NCBI GenBank assembly: GCA_964452575.1
Contig: CAYVMN010000052.1
Span: 1 to 22,588, forward strand
From: CAYVMN01 sp964452575
GTDB taxonomy: Bacteria; Desulfobacterota; DSM-4660; Desulfatiglandales; Desulfatiglandaceae
Direction: 5' to 3'
DNA: 22,588 bases
The first letter of the stretch is position 1; each line of letters starts with the position of its first letter. Positions 1 to 6,364 of this stretch are shown here, one piece after another. The notes below the pieces were generated by a model, which was not told the origin of the DNA, did not search any database, and saw nothing but the letters and a program-made list of their open reading frames with translations. Made by a program: the position numbers and the translations under genes.

Positions 1-70
1 CGCTTTTTTTGTATTTATTTCAGATAATTAAACCTTTGTGGATGGACACTAGTTAAGAAGGCACCTGGGT

Positions 71-1060
71 CTACTCTCTCGACTCCCAGGCAATCTCGGT
101 AAGCACCTGCCGGTTCTCTGTCATATCCTTCCACAAGAGTGATGCCAGTTCAGAATACACCGGTCCAGGCGAGCCTTTGCCAATGGCCTTTCCGTCATAC
201 CTGACAACCGGAAGGATGTTTATGGAGGTCCCGGTGAGAAACATTTCTTTGGCCTTATAGGCCTCTTGTGGAGTCATATTTGCGTACTTCACACCCCTGA
301 TCATCCCTTTCTTGACCAGGTCATCTGCCAGCTCAGATACGCGTCTAGCGGTAGTGCCGGACAAGGTCCTTTCAAAACCAGGAAACTTCAGGACCCTGTC
401 CTCAGCCAAAACACCGACATTCTCTGTTGAGCCCTCGCCCAAAAATCCCTCCTCATCCAGGCCCAAGGGATACTGGCACCCGGCATCGATGGCCTCCATC
501 TTCATCAGCACATTGGGGAGATAATTGCACGACTTGATATTGGCGAAGAAGGAATGCTTTATCGGGGTCTTGCTGGTAATTATGGACACCCCCTCTGTGT
601 AATATCTATCCGGAAGGCTCATGAAACGAATCACATTCACGTAAAGCTGACTGGAAGGACAGTCGTAAGGGTTTGTGCTGAAGCTGCCCGGCCCCCTTGA
701 AACGATAACCCTGATCAGGCAGTCTTTTTCGCGGCCTGTTAAGATCAGGCCTTTGATTATCTCTCTGATATGCTCGTAGTCAGGGGGAAAACTAAGTGAG
801 ATCGCATTGGCCGACCGGTTGAGACGTTCCAGATGCTCTTCCATTTGGTATATCTTGCCACGCACACAGCGCATGACATCAAACACCCCATCTCCCCTAT
901 GCACCAGGTGATCGTCAATGGGGAGCGTCATAAGGGCAGGATCGGTGGTAATCCCGGGCCACAGACTCGAATACATTGCCAGATAATCTTTTTGCCAAGG
1001 TCTCTTCCCGCTTCCCGACCCTTGAAAGAAGTTATCCTTGGTTATCGTTCTCAATTCCAT
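71..1060 (-). CDS. Class IV (BCAT/DAAT-like) PLP aminotransferase
   Basis: This is a fold-type IV PLP enzyme related to branched-chain amino acid aminotransferase, D-amino acid aminotransferase and aminodeoxychorismate lyase. The visible marks are the early HRGDGVFDVMR stretch, the NIKSCNYLPN segment carrying the predicted Schiff-base lysine (about Lys176 from the start used here), the GEGSTENVG segment with the cofactor-contacting glutamate (about Glu209), and the C-terminal TGTSINILPV loop. The length of 329 residues is normal for the family. I chose the ATG at 1060, preceded by a purine-rich GGGAAGG. An upstream in-frame GTG at 1087, with AAGGA just before it, would add nine residues and cannot be excluded. 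The gene is transcribed alone and divergently from the LOG/rsmG pair. Substrate specificity cannot be read from sequence; a true IlvE, a D-amino acid transaminase or a PabC-like enzyme are all possible. Confidence 0.88.
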   Translation of the reverse strand: MELRTITKDNFFQGSGSGKRPWQKDYLAMYSSLWPGITTDPALMTLPIDDHLVHRGDGVFDVMRCVRGKIYQMEEHLERLNRSANAISLSFPPDYEHIREIIKGLILTGREKDCLIRVIVSRGPGSFSTNPYDCPSSQLYVNVIRFMSLPDRYYTEGVSIITSKTPIKHSFFANIKSCNYLPNVLMKMEAIDAGCQYPLGLDEEGFLGEGSTENVGVLAEDRVLKFPGFERTLSGTTARRVSELADDLVKKGMIRGVKYANMTPQEAYKAKEMFLTGTSINILPVVRYDGKAIGKGSPGPVYSELASLLWKDMTENRQVLTEIAWESRE

Positions 1061-1219
1061 TGCCTTCCCTGATTGAAACAGGATCACTATTCCTTGACAC
1101 TGCTAAATTGTAACTTTATGATTTTACCCAATTTTACCTGAAAGCTAAACAATAAATAAGGAAAAATCAATGCCTTTTTTCCAACCCACCCCATAATTCA
1201 AGAGAAAGGATAGAGAGGT

Positions 1220-1873
1220 ATGCACGAAAAACAGTATCTAGTAGACGAACTCACCTTACAGGATTCCTGGAGGATGTTCCTCATTATGGCGGAGTTTGTT
1301 GAAGGCTTTGAACAAATGCCAGAGGTCTATCCTGCTGTAACTATCTTCGGTTCCTCCAGGGCCAAGCCGCAAAATCCCATCTATAAGGCCACCGTGAAGA
1401 TGGCCCGCTTGCTGGTTGAAAATGGATTTAACGTCATCTCAGGCGGAGGTCCTGGGGTCATGGAAGCGGCCAATCTAGGGGCTGCGGAAGCCGGCGGTAA
1501 ATCAGTGGGACTCCACATCCACCTCCCTAAGGAACAGGCGGCAAATCAATACGCCAACGTCCGTCTCGATTTCAGGTACTTCTTCATAAGAAAGGTGATG
1601 TTTGTGAAATATGCAGTGGCCTATATTATCATGCCAGGGGGCTTTGGTACGTTGGATGAGCTCTTTGAGGCCCTGACACTTATCCAGACTAAGAGGATTA
1701 GATATTTTCCTGTTATACTGCTGGACTCCAAGTTTTGGACTGGTCTCTTGAAGTGGGCAAGGGACACGATGATGAAACAAGGGACTATCTCTGAAGAGGA
1801 CTTCGATATATTCAATGTGGTGGATACCCCGGAAGAGGCCATACAAATTATCAAGACAAGGGTGGTCTTATAG
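1220..1873 (+). CDS. LOG family protein (nucleoside 5'-monophosphate phosphoribohydrolase-like)
   Basis: This 217-residue Rossmann-fold protein belongs to the LOG/YgdH group once mislabelled lysine decarboxylase. Characterised members release the base from nucleoside 5'-monophosphates, including cytokinin precursors. The two family motifs are present: GGGPGVMEAANLGA in the first half and PGGFGTLDELFE in the second, which together form the nucleotide site and catalytic Arg/Glu region. The segment LDFRYFFIRKVMFVKYA between them is typical of the bacterial form. The ATG at 1220 is preceded by AAGGA at 1206-1210. The next gene, rsmG, begins two bases after the stop, so the two are almost certainly co-transcribed and translationally coupled. 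The true substrate is unknown. Confidence 0.88.
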   Translation: MHEKQYLVDELTLQDSWRMFLIMAEFVEGFEQMPEVYPAVTIFGSSRAKPQNPIYKATVKMARLLVENGFNVISGGGPGVMEAANLGAAEAGGKSVGLHIHLPKEQAANQYANVRLDFRYFFIRKVMFVKYAVAYIIMPGGFGTLDELFEALTLIQTKRIRYFPVILLDSKFWTGLLKWARDTMMKQGTISEEDFDIFNVVDTPEEAIQIIKTRVVL

Positions 1874-1875
1874 AT

Positions 1876-2535
1876 TTGAACAAACGAGAAAGAGGACTCC
1901 TTCTAGAAGGCGCCAGGGGATTAGGAATTCCGCTCTCATCGGTCCAACTTCATCTTATCGGTATCTATCTGGACGAATTGTGGCGGTGGAATGAGAAGGT
2001 AAACCTCACGGGGCTTTCTTCAAGGGAGAGGATAATTAGTGAGCTCTTGGTCGATTCCTTACTTCCTTCCCCTTTCCTGCCTGAAGAAGGCAGGCTGCTG
2101 GATGTAGGGTCCGGGGCGGGATTGCCTGGAATCCCCTTGAAGATTCACAGGCCTGGGCTCGAGGTTCACCTGATGGAGGCCAACTCAAAAAAGGTCAGTT
2201 TCCTCAAGCATGTGATCAGGATCACCAAGCTCCCTGAAATTGAGGTAGTAAGAGGACGGGTTGAAAGAGACGGTAGGTATCTCCACCCCCATGGGTACCA
2301 CGTGGTTACGGCACGGGCACTATCACCCTTGCCCCAGTGCATTTCATGGTGTGCCCCCCTCCTTTGCCCTGGGGGCCTAATGGTAAGTTTTCAGGGAAGC
2401 CGGTTCGAGGAGGCGATCAAGGATAGTTCAGACCTGCTTAGGGCGCATGGACTCTTGCTTTATAAGTCCATTGTCTACAACCTACACGGAAAAGATACCG
2501 GGAGGCATCTACTCATTTTCAAGCGGCAGGAATAG
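1876..2535 (+). CDS. rsmG: 16S rRNA (guanine527-N7)-methyltransferase RsmG
   Basis: RsmG (GidB) transfers a methyl group from S-adenosylmethionine to N7 of G527 in the 530 loop of 16S rRNA. The 219-residue length is standard. The N-terminal region includes the family's NEKVNLTGL segment. The SAM-binding motif I is LLDVGSGAGLPGIPLKI, followed by the acidic LMEANSKKVSFLKH strand-helix and the VVTARALSPL motif typical of this family. The start is a TTG codon two bases after the LOG stop, with no strong ribosome binding site of its own, which suggests translational coupling. In many bacteria rsmG neighbours mnmG or parAB; here it follows a LOG gene instead and ends in a convergent junction with the dodecin gene. 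Confidence 0.93.
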   Translation: MNKRERGLLLEGARGLGIPLSSVQLHLIGIYLDELWRWNEKVNLTGLSSRERIISELLVDSLLPSPFLPEEGRLLDVGSGAGLPGIPLKIHRPGLEVHLMEANSKKVSFLKHVIRITKLPEIEVVRGRVERDGRYLHPHGYHVVTARALSPLPQCISWCAPLLCPGGLMVSFQGSRFEEAIKDSSDLLRAHGLLLYKSIVYNLHGKDTGRHLLIFKRQE

Positions 2536-2550
2536 TATTCCGAAGGCATT

Positions 2551-2602
2551 GGAGTACGGGATCGATGGGGAGGGAGATCGTGCCCCATGACCCCGCTACT
2601 CC
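2551..2602. terminator. Long interrupted hairpin between convergent rsmG and dodecin genes
   Basis: GGAGTA at 2551-2556 pairs with TACTCC at 2597-2602, CGGG at 2557-2560 pairs with CCCG at 2592-2595, and ATGGGG at 2565-2570 pairs with CCCCAT at 2583-2588. It lies in the gap between two genes that face each other, so it may end or slow transcription in either direction. No T run follows it on either strand, so a classical intrinsic terminator is not shown. Confidence 0.4.
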
Positions 2603-2625
2603 ATTGTGGTAATCTGTGAGGTCTT

Positions 2626-2650
2626 CAAGGATTATCAGGTCTAATCCTTG
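2626..2650. terminator. 9-bp perfect hairpin spanning the dodecin stop codon
   Basis: CAAGGATTA at 2626-2634 is a perfect inverted repeat of TAATCCTTG at 2642-2650, with a 7-base loop. It includes the dodecin stop codon. It lacks a following T tract. It could be a weak terminator or an mRNA 3'-end stabiliser for dodecin, or chance. Confidence 0.3.
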
Positions 2651-2853
2651 ATATATTTGAAGGAAACATTCACCCTTGCCCGGTAAAAGGCGACCTTGCC
2701 CTTCTCAATGGTCATATCTAATTTGGTAACTTCCGCAACCCTCAGGTCCTTTAGGCTTTCACCGGCGGTTTCGACCGCTGTCTTGGCTGCCTCCTCCCAT
2801 GATTTATCACTTGTTCCCACGAGTTCGATAATCTTGTATGTGCTTCCAGCCAT
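2641..2853 (-). CDS. Dodecin family flavin-binding protein
   Basis: Dodecins are about 70-residue proteins that assemble into hollow dodecamers and store or buffer flavins such as FMN, riboflavin or lumichrome. This protein has 70 residues and the expected beta-alpha-beta-beta layout. It opens with a strand YKIIELVGTS, continues with a helix beginning at SWEEAAKTAVETA, and has two strands (VAEVTKLDMTIEKGKVAFYRARVNVSFKY). Trp19 in SWEEA is the likely flavin-stacking residue of the family. The ribosome binding site is very strong (AAAGGAGG shortly upstream of the ATG). The gene stands alone, convergent to rsmG, and is not physically linked to a flavoenzyme gene here. Confidence 0.93.
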   Translation of the reverse strand: MAGSTYKIIELVGTSDKSWEEAAKTAVETAGESLKDLRVAEVTKLDMTIEKGKVAFYRARVNVSFKYIKD

Positions 2854-3072
2854 CCCTCTCCTCCTTTCTCCTGCTACTGTGTTATCATCAATAATTCACA
2901 AGGTACTCGATTCTCACCCCCTTTCCATTTAAGGATATTTTTCACAGGCCCTATTAATTTGTAGCTTACCAAAACATTCATTGGCCTGCAACGTCTTAAT
3001 TACTCCCTTAGACCTTCCCGCAAGGCGGGATGGTCCCAGCCTTATTCAGGCCTCCCCTTTTAGGGATTGTGG
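2854..3072. other. Upstream region of dodecin and of the B12 unit
   Basis: No convincing gene is seen. The left edge holds the dodecin ribosome binding site and presumably its promoter, which I cannot pin down. TCCCGC at 3016-3021 and GCGGGA at 3025-3030 form a small perfect hairpin with a 3-base loop and no T run; its role is unclear. Confidence 0.4.
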
Positions 3073-3101
3073 TTGACAAGACCTTCAAGTTAGGCTATTA
3101 A
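3073..3101 (+). promoter_or_regulatory. Sigma70-type promoter of the cobalamin riboswitch/cobT-cobS unit
   Basis: A consensus -35 box TTGACA at 3073-3078 is followed after exactly 17 bases by a -10 box TATTAA at 3096-3101. Predicted transcription would begin around 3107-3110, right at the first base of riboswitch helix P1 (3111). The fit between promoter and aptamer start supports both calls. Confidence 0.75.
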
Positions 3102-3110
3102 TCCCTTAAA

Positions 3111-3340
3111 CCATGATTGGTGTCCAGAAGGGGGCCGATCTCCTTTAGAGATGAAAAGGGAAGGCGGTGAGATTCCGCCGCACGATGGCCAGTGCTGTAA
3201 TCTCCACCAATTGGGTCTAAACGTTTGCCCCAGCAAAGTTCCGGTTATTCATTAACCCGGTTGAAAAGTCACTGTCCCCTCTCTGAAGGGATGGGAAGGC
3301 GAGCTGGGGCCGGGTAAGCCAGAAGACCTGCCAATCATGG
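3111..3340 (+). ncRNA. Cobalamin (B12) riboswitch aptamer
   Basis: The region carries the conserved parts of the cobalamin riboswitch in order. The closing helix P1 is a perfect 10-bp match, CCATGATTGG at 3111-3120 with CCAATCATGG at 3331-3340. Next come AAAAGGGAAGGCGGTGAGAT (3154-3173), whose GGCGG pairs with CCGCC at 3175-3179, and the CCAGTGCTGTAA core segment (3189-3200). A peripheral stem is formed by GCCCCAGC near 3227 with GCTGGGGC at 3303-3310, and CCGGTT/AACCCGG forms a further hairpin at about 3241-3261. The B12 box AGCCAGAAGACCTGCC lies at 3317-3332. It precedes cobT and cobS, which is the expected regulon. Cobalamin binding is predicted to stabilise P1 and favour the downstream terminator. 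Confidence 0.93.
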
Positions 3341-3367
3341 CGGATGGGAACGCCATAGCCTCATCCG
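3341..3367 (+). promoter_or_regulatory. Candidate antiterminator of the B12 riboswitch expression platform
   Basis: CGGATG at 3341-3346 can pair with CATCCG at 3362-3367, which is part of the 5' arm of the terminator, so the two structures exclude each other. A second hairpin, ATGGCG at 3337-3342 with CGCCAT at 3351-3356, shares bases with the 3' strand of P1. Which alternative forms without ligand is inference; the pairings themselves are visible. Confidence 0.45.
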
Positions 3368-3402
3368 GGTCAGAACTGTTCATGACCTGGGTGGGGCTTT
3401 TT
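3358..3402 (+). terminator. Intrinsic terminator of the B12 riboswitch
   Basis: A 15-bp stem is formed by 3358-3372 (GCCTCATCCGGGTCA) and 3383-3397 (TGACCTGGGTGGGGC), with three G-U wobbles and a 10-base loop. Five T residues follow at 3398-3402. It lies 18 bases after the aptamer and about 50 bases ahead of cobT, which is the position expected for transcriptional control by cobalamin. Confidence 0.85.
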
Positions 3403-3451
3403 GTTGGTACGGCGATAGAACCGAAGGGAAAATAGAAAAGGAGGACCAGAG

Positions 3452-4501
3452 ATGTGGAAGCAAACCCTGAAACAGATTGAACCTATCTCCGAGGTATGGA
3501 TGGCCAAGGCCAGGAAGCGGCTCGACAGCCTCACAAAGCCTAGGGGGAGTCTGGGCGACCTAGAAGAGATTGCCGCGAGGGCAGTTGCCATCATGGAGAG
3601 GGAGAGCCCGGCTGTCAAAGGAAAAAGGGTCTTTGTATTCGTTGGGGATCACGGGGCGGTTTCAGATGGGGTCAGCGCCTATCCGCAAGAGGTTACGGGC
3701 CTGATGGTCAGGAACTTCTTGAATGGTGGGGCTGCCATAAACGTACTTGCCCGATGTGCAGGCGCTGATGTATCTGTTATCGATATCGGGATGAAGGAGG
3801 ATCTTCCGGCCGCAGAGGGTCTAATAAAGAGAAATATCAAGAGGGCAGCCGGAAACATCGGGAGAGGTCCGGCAATGACCAGGCAAGAGGCCGAAGATGC
3901 CATAAATGTGGGAATTGAAATGGCGGCAAAGGCCTCCTTGGAGGGGACTTATATGGTTGCGACCGGCGAGATGGGCATCGGCAATACCACACCCTCCTCG
4001 GCACTTCTGGCCGTCCTATTGCCTGCGGATGTCATTCAGGTCACGGACAAAGGCACCGGCCTTGACGAAGAAGGGGTGGGGCGTAAGGCCAACTTTATAA
4101 GAAAGGCCATAGAGGTAAACAAGTCCTCCTTAAACGATCCGGTTTCGGTCCTTGCAGCACTGGGGGGGCTTGAGCATGCCGGCCTCTGCGGTCTGTGTCT
4201 GGGTGGTGCTGCTCACCGTATGATCGTTGTGGTTGATGGTTTCATATCCAGCGCCGGCGCACTGGTCGCCATGCGTCTCAACCCAAGGGTAAAAGACTAC
4301 CTCTTTTTCTCCCACCAGTCGTCTGAAAAGGGGCACAGGACCCTCTTTGAGACAGAAGGCTTACGGCCGATTCTGGACCTGAGGCTCCGGCTTGGTGAAG
4401 GGACAGGGGCGGCGCTGGCAATGCATATTATCGAAAGCTCACTGAGCATATATAACGAGATGGCCACCTTCGATGAAGTGGGCATAGAGCCGGGTGCGTG
4501 A
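3452..4501 (+). CDS. cobT: Nicotinate-nucleotide--dimethylbenzimidazole phosphoribosyltransferase CobT
   Basis: CobT moves the phosphoribosyl group of nicotinate mononucleotide onto a lower-ligand base such as 5,6-dimethylbenzimidazole, making the alpha-ribazole phosphate used in cobalamin assembly. The 349-residue length is standard. Family landmarks are LTKPRGSLGDLEEIA near the N terminus, FVGDHGAVSDGVSAYPQEVT (about 63-82), GEMGIGNTTPSSAL with the predicted catalytic Glu173, and RLGEGTGAALA with Glu316, corresponding to the two active-site glutamates of the Salmonella enzyme. The ATG at 3452 follows AAAAGGAGG at 3436-3444 with 7-base spacing. The gene lies directly behind the B12 riboswitch and overlaps cobS by four bases. 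Base preference among benzimidazoles or adenine cannot be read from sequence. Confidence 0.96.
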   Translation: MWKQTLKQIEPISEVWMAKARKRLDSLTKPRGSLGDLEEIAARAVAIMERESPAVKGKRVFVFVGDHGAVSDGVSAYPQEVTGLMVRNFLNGGAAINVLARCAGADVSVIDIGMKEDLPAAEGLIKRNIKRAAGNIGRGPAMTRQEAEDAINVGIEMAAKASLEGTYMVATGEMGIGNTTPSSALLAVLLPADVIQVTDKGTGLDEEGVGRKANFIRKAIEVNKSSLNDPVSVLAALGGLEHAGLCGLCLGGAAHRMIVVVDGFISSAGALVAMRLNPRVKDYLFFSHQSSEKGHRTLFETEGLRPILDLRLRLGEGTGAALAMHIIESSLSIYNEMATFDEVGIEPGA

Positions 4502-5295
4502 AGTTGAAGGCCCATTTTCTCAAAGGCCTTGGTACGGCCCTCAAGACCCTGACCCTGATCCCCTGGCCCCTGAAAGACGCCGAAGATTTCTCCGGGTCGC
4601 TCTCTTGGTTCCCTGTCGCTGGCCTTCTCCTTGGTCTTATTCTCTACGGCATAAGCCTCCCATGGGCCTTATTTCCTCTACCCCTATGGGCAGGTGGGAT
4701 AGCGCTCCTGATGGTGGCTGCTGAAATCTGGCTTACGAGAGGCCTTCACCTGGATGGATTGGCCGATTGGGCCGATTCTACTGGGGCCTTCCGGGGAAGG
4801 GAAAAGAGACTTGCTATCATGAAGGACAGCACCCTCGGGGCCTTTGGAGGCCTGGCACTGGTGGTGGCCGGGCTGGCCAAATGGGTTGCCCTGGAGAGGC
4901 TCGTTGCCTCCGGATCCACCATCTGGCTTGTGGCCATAATGGTTATTTCAAAGGATGTGATGGTAGAGCTCATGACCACTCTACCCTATGCACGTATTGG
5001 AGAAGGGACAGCAAAGGCGTTTGTTGATCAGGCCTCCGGAAAAGAAAGGGTGATATCCCATGTCATATCCCTACTTCTCTGTGCTCCCCTAGGTCCCCTG
5101 GCATTCATCCTCCTGGTTCTGGGCCTGTTAGAGACATGCGTTTTTCGGATCCGATGCAGGAATCGATTCGGCGGGATTACGGGTGACCTCCTCGGGACTG
5201 CCAACGAGATGGTTGGGATTAGCCTCCTGATCTTGTGCGCCCTCCCAGGCAAGGGGATCATTTCTTTCACAGGCTGGGGCTGGGTAATACACTGA
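4498..5295 (+). CDS. cobS: Adenosylcobinamide-GDP ribazoletransferase CobS
   Basis: CobS is the integral membrane cobalamin synthase that joins adenosylcobinamide-GDP with alpha-ribazole or its phosphate in the last step of nucleotide-loop assembly. The 265 residues contain several hydrophobic spans. The signature LHLDGLADWADS (83-94) is present, with the acidic residues expected for metal binding. So are the KDSTLGAFGGLALV segment and the C-terminal GGITGDLLGTANEMVGI motif. It starts at a GTG that overlaps the cobT stop (GTGA), so translation is coupled to cobT, and both sit under the riboswitch. CobU and CobC, which supply the substrates, are not in the window and must be encoded elsewhere if the pathway is complete. 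Confidence 0.95.
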   Translation: MKLKAHFLKGLGTALKTLTLIPWPLKDAEDFSGSLSWFPVAGLLLGLILYGISLPWALFPLPLWAGGIALLMVAAEIWLTRGLHLDGLADWADSTGAFRGREKRLAIMKDSTLGAFGGLALVVAGLAKWVALERLVASGSTIWLVAIMVISKDVMVELMTTLPYARIGEGTAKAFVDQASGKERVISHVISLLLCAPLGPLAFILLVLGLLETCVFRIRCRNRFGGITGDLLGTANEMVGISLLILCALPGKGIISFTGWGWVIH

Positions 5296-5317
5296 TACCC
5301 AGCTGATCACGGATTTT
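5279..5317 (+). terminator. Hairpin spanning the cobS stop, followed by a short T run
   Basis: GCTGGGTA at 5279-5286 pairs perfectly with TACCCAGC at 5296-5303 across a 9-base loop containing the cobS stop. TTTT follows at 5314-5317, ten bases after the stem, which is further than in a textbook intrinsic terminator. It is a plausible end for the cobT-cobS transcript. Confidence 0.4.
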
Positions 5318-5349
5318 CCTTAACCTTTGATTGAATATGCATATTTTTC

Positions 5350-5378
5350 TTGACTTCTGTTTATTTTTTATTTATTAT
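5350..5378 (+). promoter_or_regulatory. Sigma70-type promoter of the histone-like gene
   Basis: TTGACT at 5350-5355 and TATTAT at 5373-5378 are separated by 17 bases in a very T-rich spacer. This leaves an untranslated leader of about 45 bases before the ATG at 5431. The near-consensus boxes suggest high expression, fitting an abundant DNA-binding protein. Confidence 0.65.
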
Positions 5379-5430
5379 CACCCTCCATTAATGCTTTTGC
5401 TTCTAATAACCGGAAATGAAAGGAGGATGT

Positions 5431-5670
5431 ATGGCGTCTGTTAAACAAATTCAGTTTAGATTGAGGAATGCGAAGAAAACATTGACAAAGCTCAACAAGG
5501 GCTTAACGGCAACAAAAGGGAGGATCAAGAAACTCCAGGGCGACCTGACCAAGGCCAAGGCTGCAGAAAAGGCTGAGAAGGCCAAGAAGAAAAAAGCGGC
5601 TCCCAAAAAACGGGTTGGCGCAAAGAAAAGGCCTGCTGGGAGGAAAAGAACGGCAAAAAAGAAGGCATAG
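5431..5670 (+). CDS. Lysine/alanine-rich histone H1-like small basic protein
   Basis: This 79-residue protein has two visible parts. Residues 1-45 are predicted helical and coiled-coil-like, with mixed charge. Residues 46-79 are an extremely basic, disordered tail of KKKKAAPKK, RVGAKKRPAGRKR and AKKKA type. Such tails occur in histone H1-like and AlgP-like bacterial proteins that bind DNA or RNA without sequence specificity, so a nucleoid-associated role is inferred. The ATG at 5431 is preferred because AGGAGG at 5421-5426 sits just upstream. An earlier in-frame ATG at 5416 would place that site inside the gene. It has its own strong promoter and is flanked by structures that isolate it from neighbours. 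Low-complexity composition makes homology assignment unreliable. Confidence 0.75.
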   Translation: MASVKQIQFRLRNAKKTLTKLNKGLTATKGRIKKLQGDLTKAKAAEKAEKAKKKKAAPKKRVGAKKRPAGRKRTAKKKA

Positions 5671-5697
5671 GACCCTATCTTTCGATCGCAGTTTCTA

Positions 5698-5753
5698 GAA
5701 GCCGGCCGGCGAGATGCCTCCGTGAAAGGGGTTATTGTTTCCTGACCGGCTTC
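5698..5753. terminator. Long-loop hairpin between the convergent histone-like and Mut7-C genes
   Basis: GAAGCCGG at 5698-5705 pairs perfectly with CCGGCTTC at 5746-5753 around a 40-base loop. It lies in the convergent gap and is followed on the plus strand by ATTTCGTTC, not a clean T run. It is a candidate bidirectional terminator. Confidence 0.35.
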
Positions 5754-5774
5754 ATTTCGTTCAATAAAGGGGCA

Positions 5775-6227
5775 TTAACCAAACCCCCATTCCCTCAACT
5801 TTCTCGCCATCCTCAACCGGTGACTTCCCGGCCAGTAATACCGGTTACATGATGGGCAGAAATGAATTTCCGACATATTCTCATAGAACACGTATTCAGG
5901 CACATTTTCTTTGGCCTTACCCGGGATTGCCTCTTGCAAGATAACATTACAAATCAAGCACCTGCTGAACTGCTTTAAAGGATCAGGGTCAAGACCGAGC
6001 TTTTCCCTCAGTTCCGCCAGTTGCCCTCCTGCATCATTGGAACAGAGCAGGATCGCTTTACTATATGAATCGACCCTCTTCTTGTGGCGCGACAGCAGTG
6101 TCCTTCCTTCTGCCACCAGACGATCGATCTCATTCGGCCTGTAATGGCTCTCATAGTGGGTATCATAACCCAGGACCCTTAGCCACTTGGCTAATTTGCC
6201 CAGCATGGAATCGGCCACAAATTTCAC
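5775..6227 (-). CDS. Mut7-C RNase domain-containing protein
   Basis: This is a stand-alone Mut7-C (formerly DUF82) protein, a PIN-fold domain predicted to be an RNase, followed by a zinc ribbon. It shows the typical opening KFVADSMLGKLAKWLRVLGYD, with the first conserved Asp, and then LVAEGRTLLSRHKK. Near the C terminus are two Cys pairs, CLIC (about 90-93) and CPSC (about 124-127), and the YWPGSHRLRM segment common in this family. Homologues usually begin right at the KF.DSML strand, so I chose the GTG at 6227 with GGGGA seven bases upstream. A GTG at 6257 would add ten residues. It is divergent from murA. The biological RNA target is unknown for the family. Confidence 0.85.
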   Translation of the reverse strand: MKFVADSMLGKLAKWLRVLGYDTHYESHYRPNEIDRLVAEGRTLLSRHKKRVDSYSKAILLCSNDAGGQLAELREKLGLDPDPLKQFSRCLICNVILQEAIPGKAKENVPEYVFYENMSEIHFCPSCNRYYWPGSHRLRMARKLREWGFG

Positions 6228-6262
6228 TTCTGAATCCCCAAATAGCAAGCCCCTCACTTACA

Positions 6263-6289
6263 TTGACCATTTATCACAAATATTATAAA
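6263..6289 (+). promoter_or_regulatory. Weak candidate promoter for murA-comEC in the divergent gap
   Basis: TTGACC at 6263-6268 and TATAAA at 6284-6289 are separated by 15 bases, shorter than ideal. The same AT-rich patch contains TATAAT on the minus strand, which could serve the Mut7-C gene. Evidence is limited to box resemblance. Confidence 0.3.
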
Positions 6290-6364
6290 CCGTAAATCCA
6301 TAGGACGATTTTCGCACGTAATGTGGCTTTTCTCTTATCCTTTGCACTACAGAGGTCTTAACCT

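Noticed and set aside
1..70. Possible terminator or gene end at the left edge
   Set aside because: Only an A/T run and no stem or reading frame can be seen in the short edge sequence.
3016..3030. TCCCGC/GCGGGA hairpin as a dodecin or upstream terminator
   Set aside because: It lies upstream of dodecin on its strand and well before the B12 promoter, has only six base pairs and no T run.
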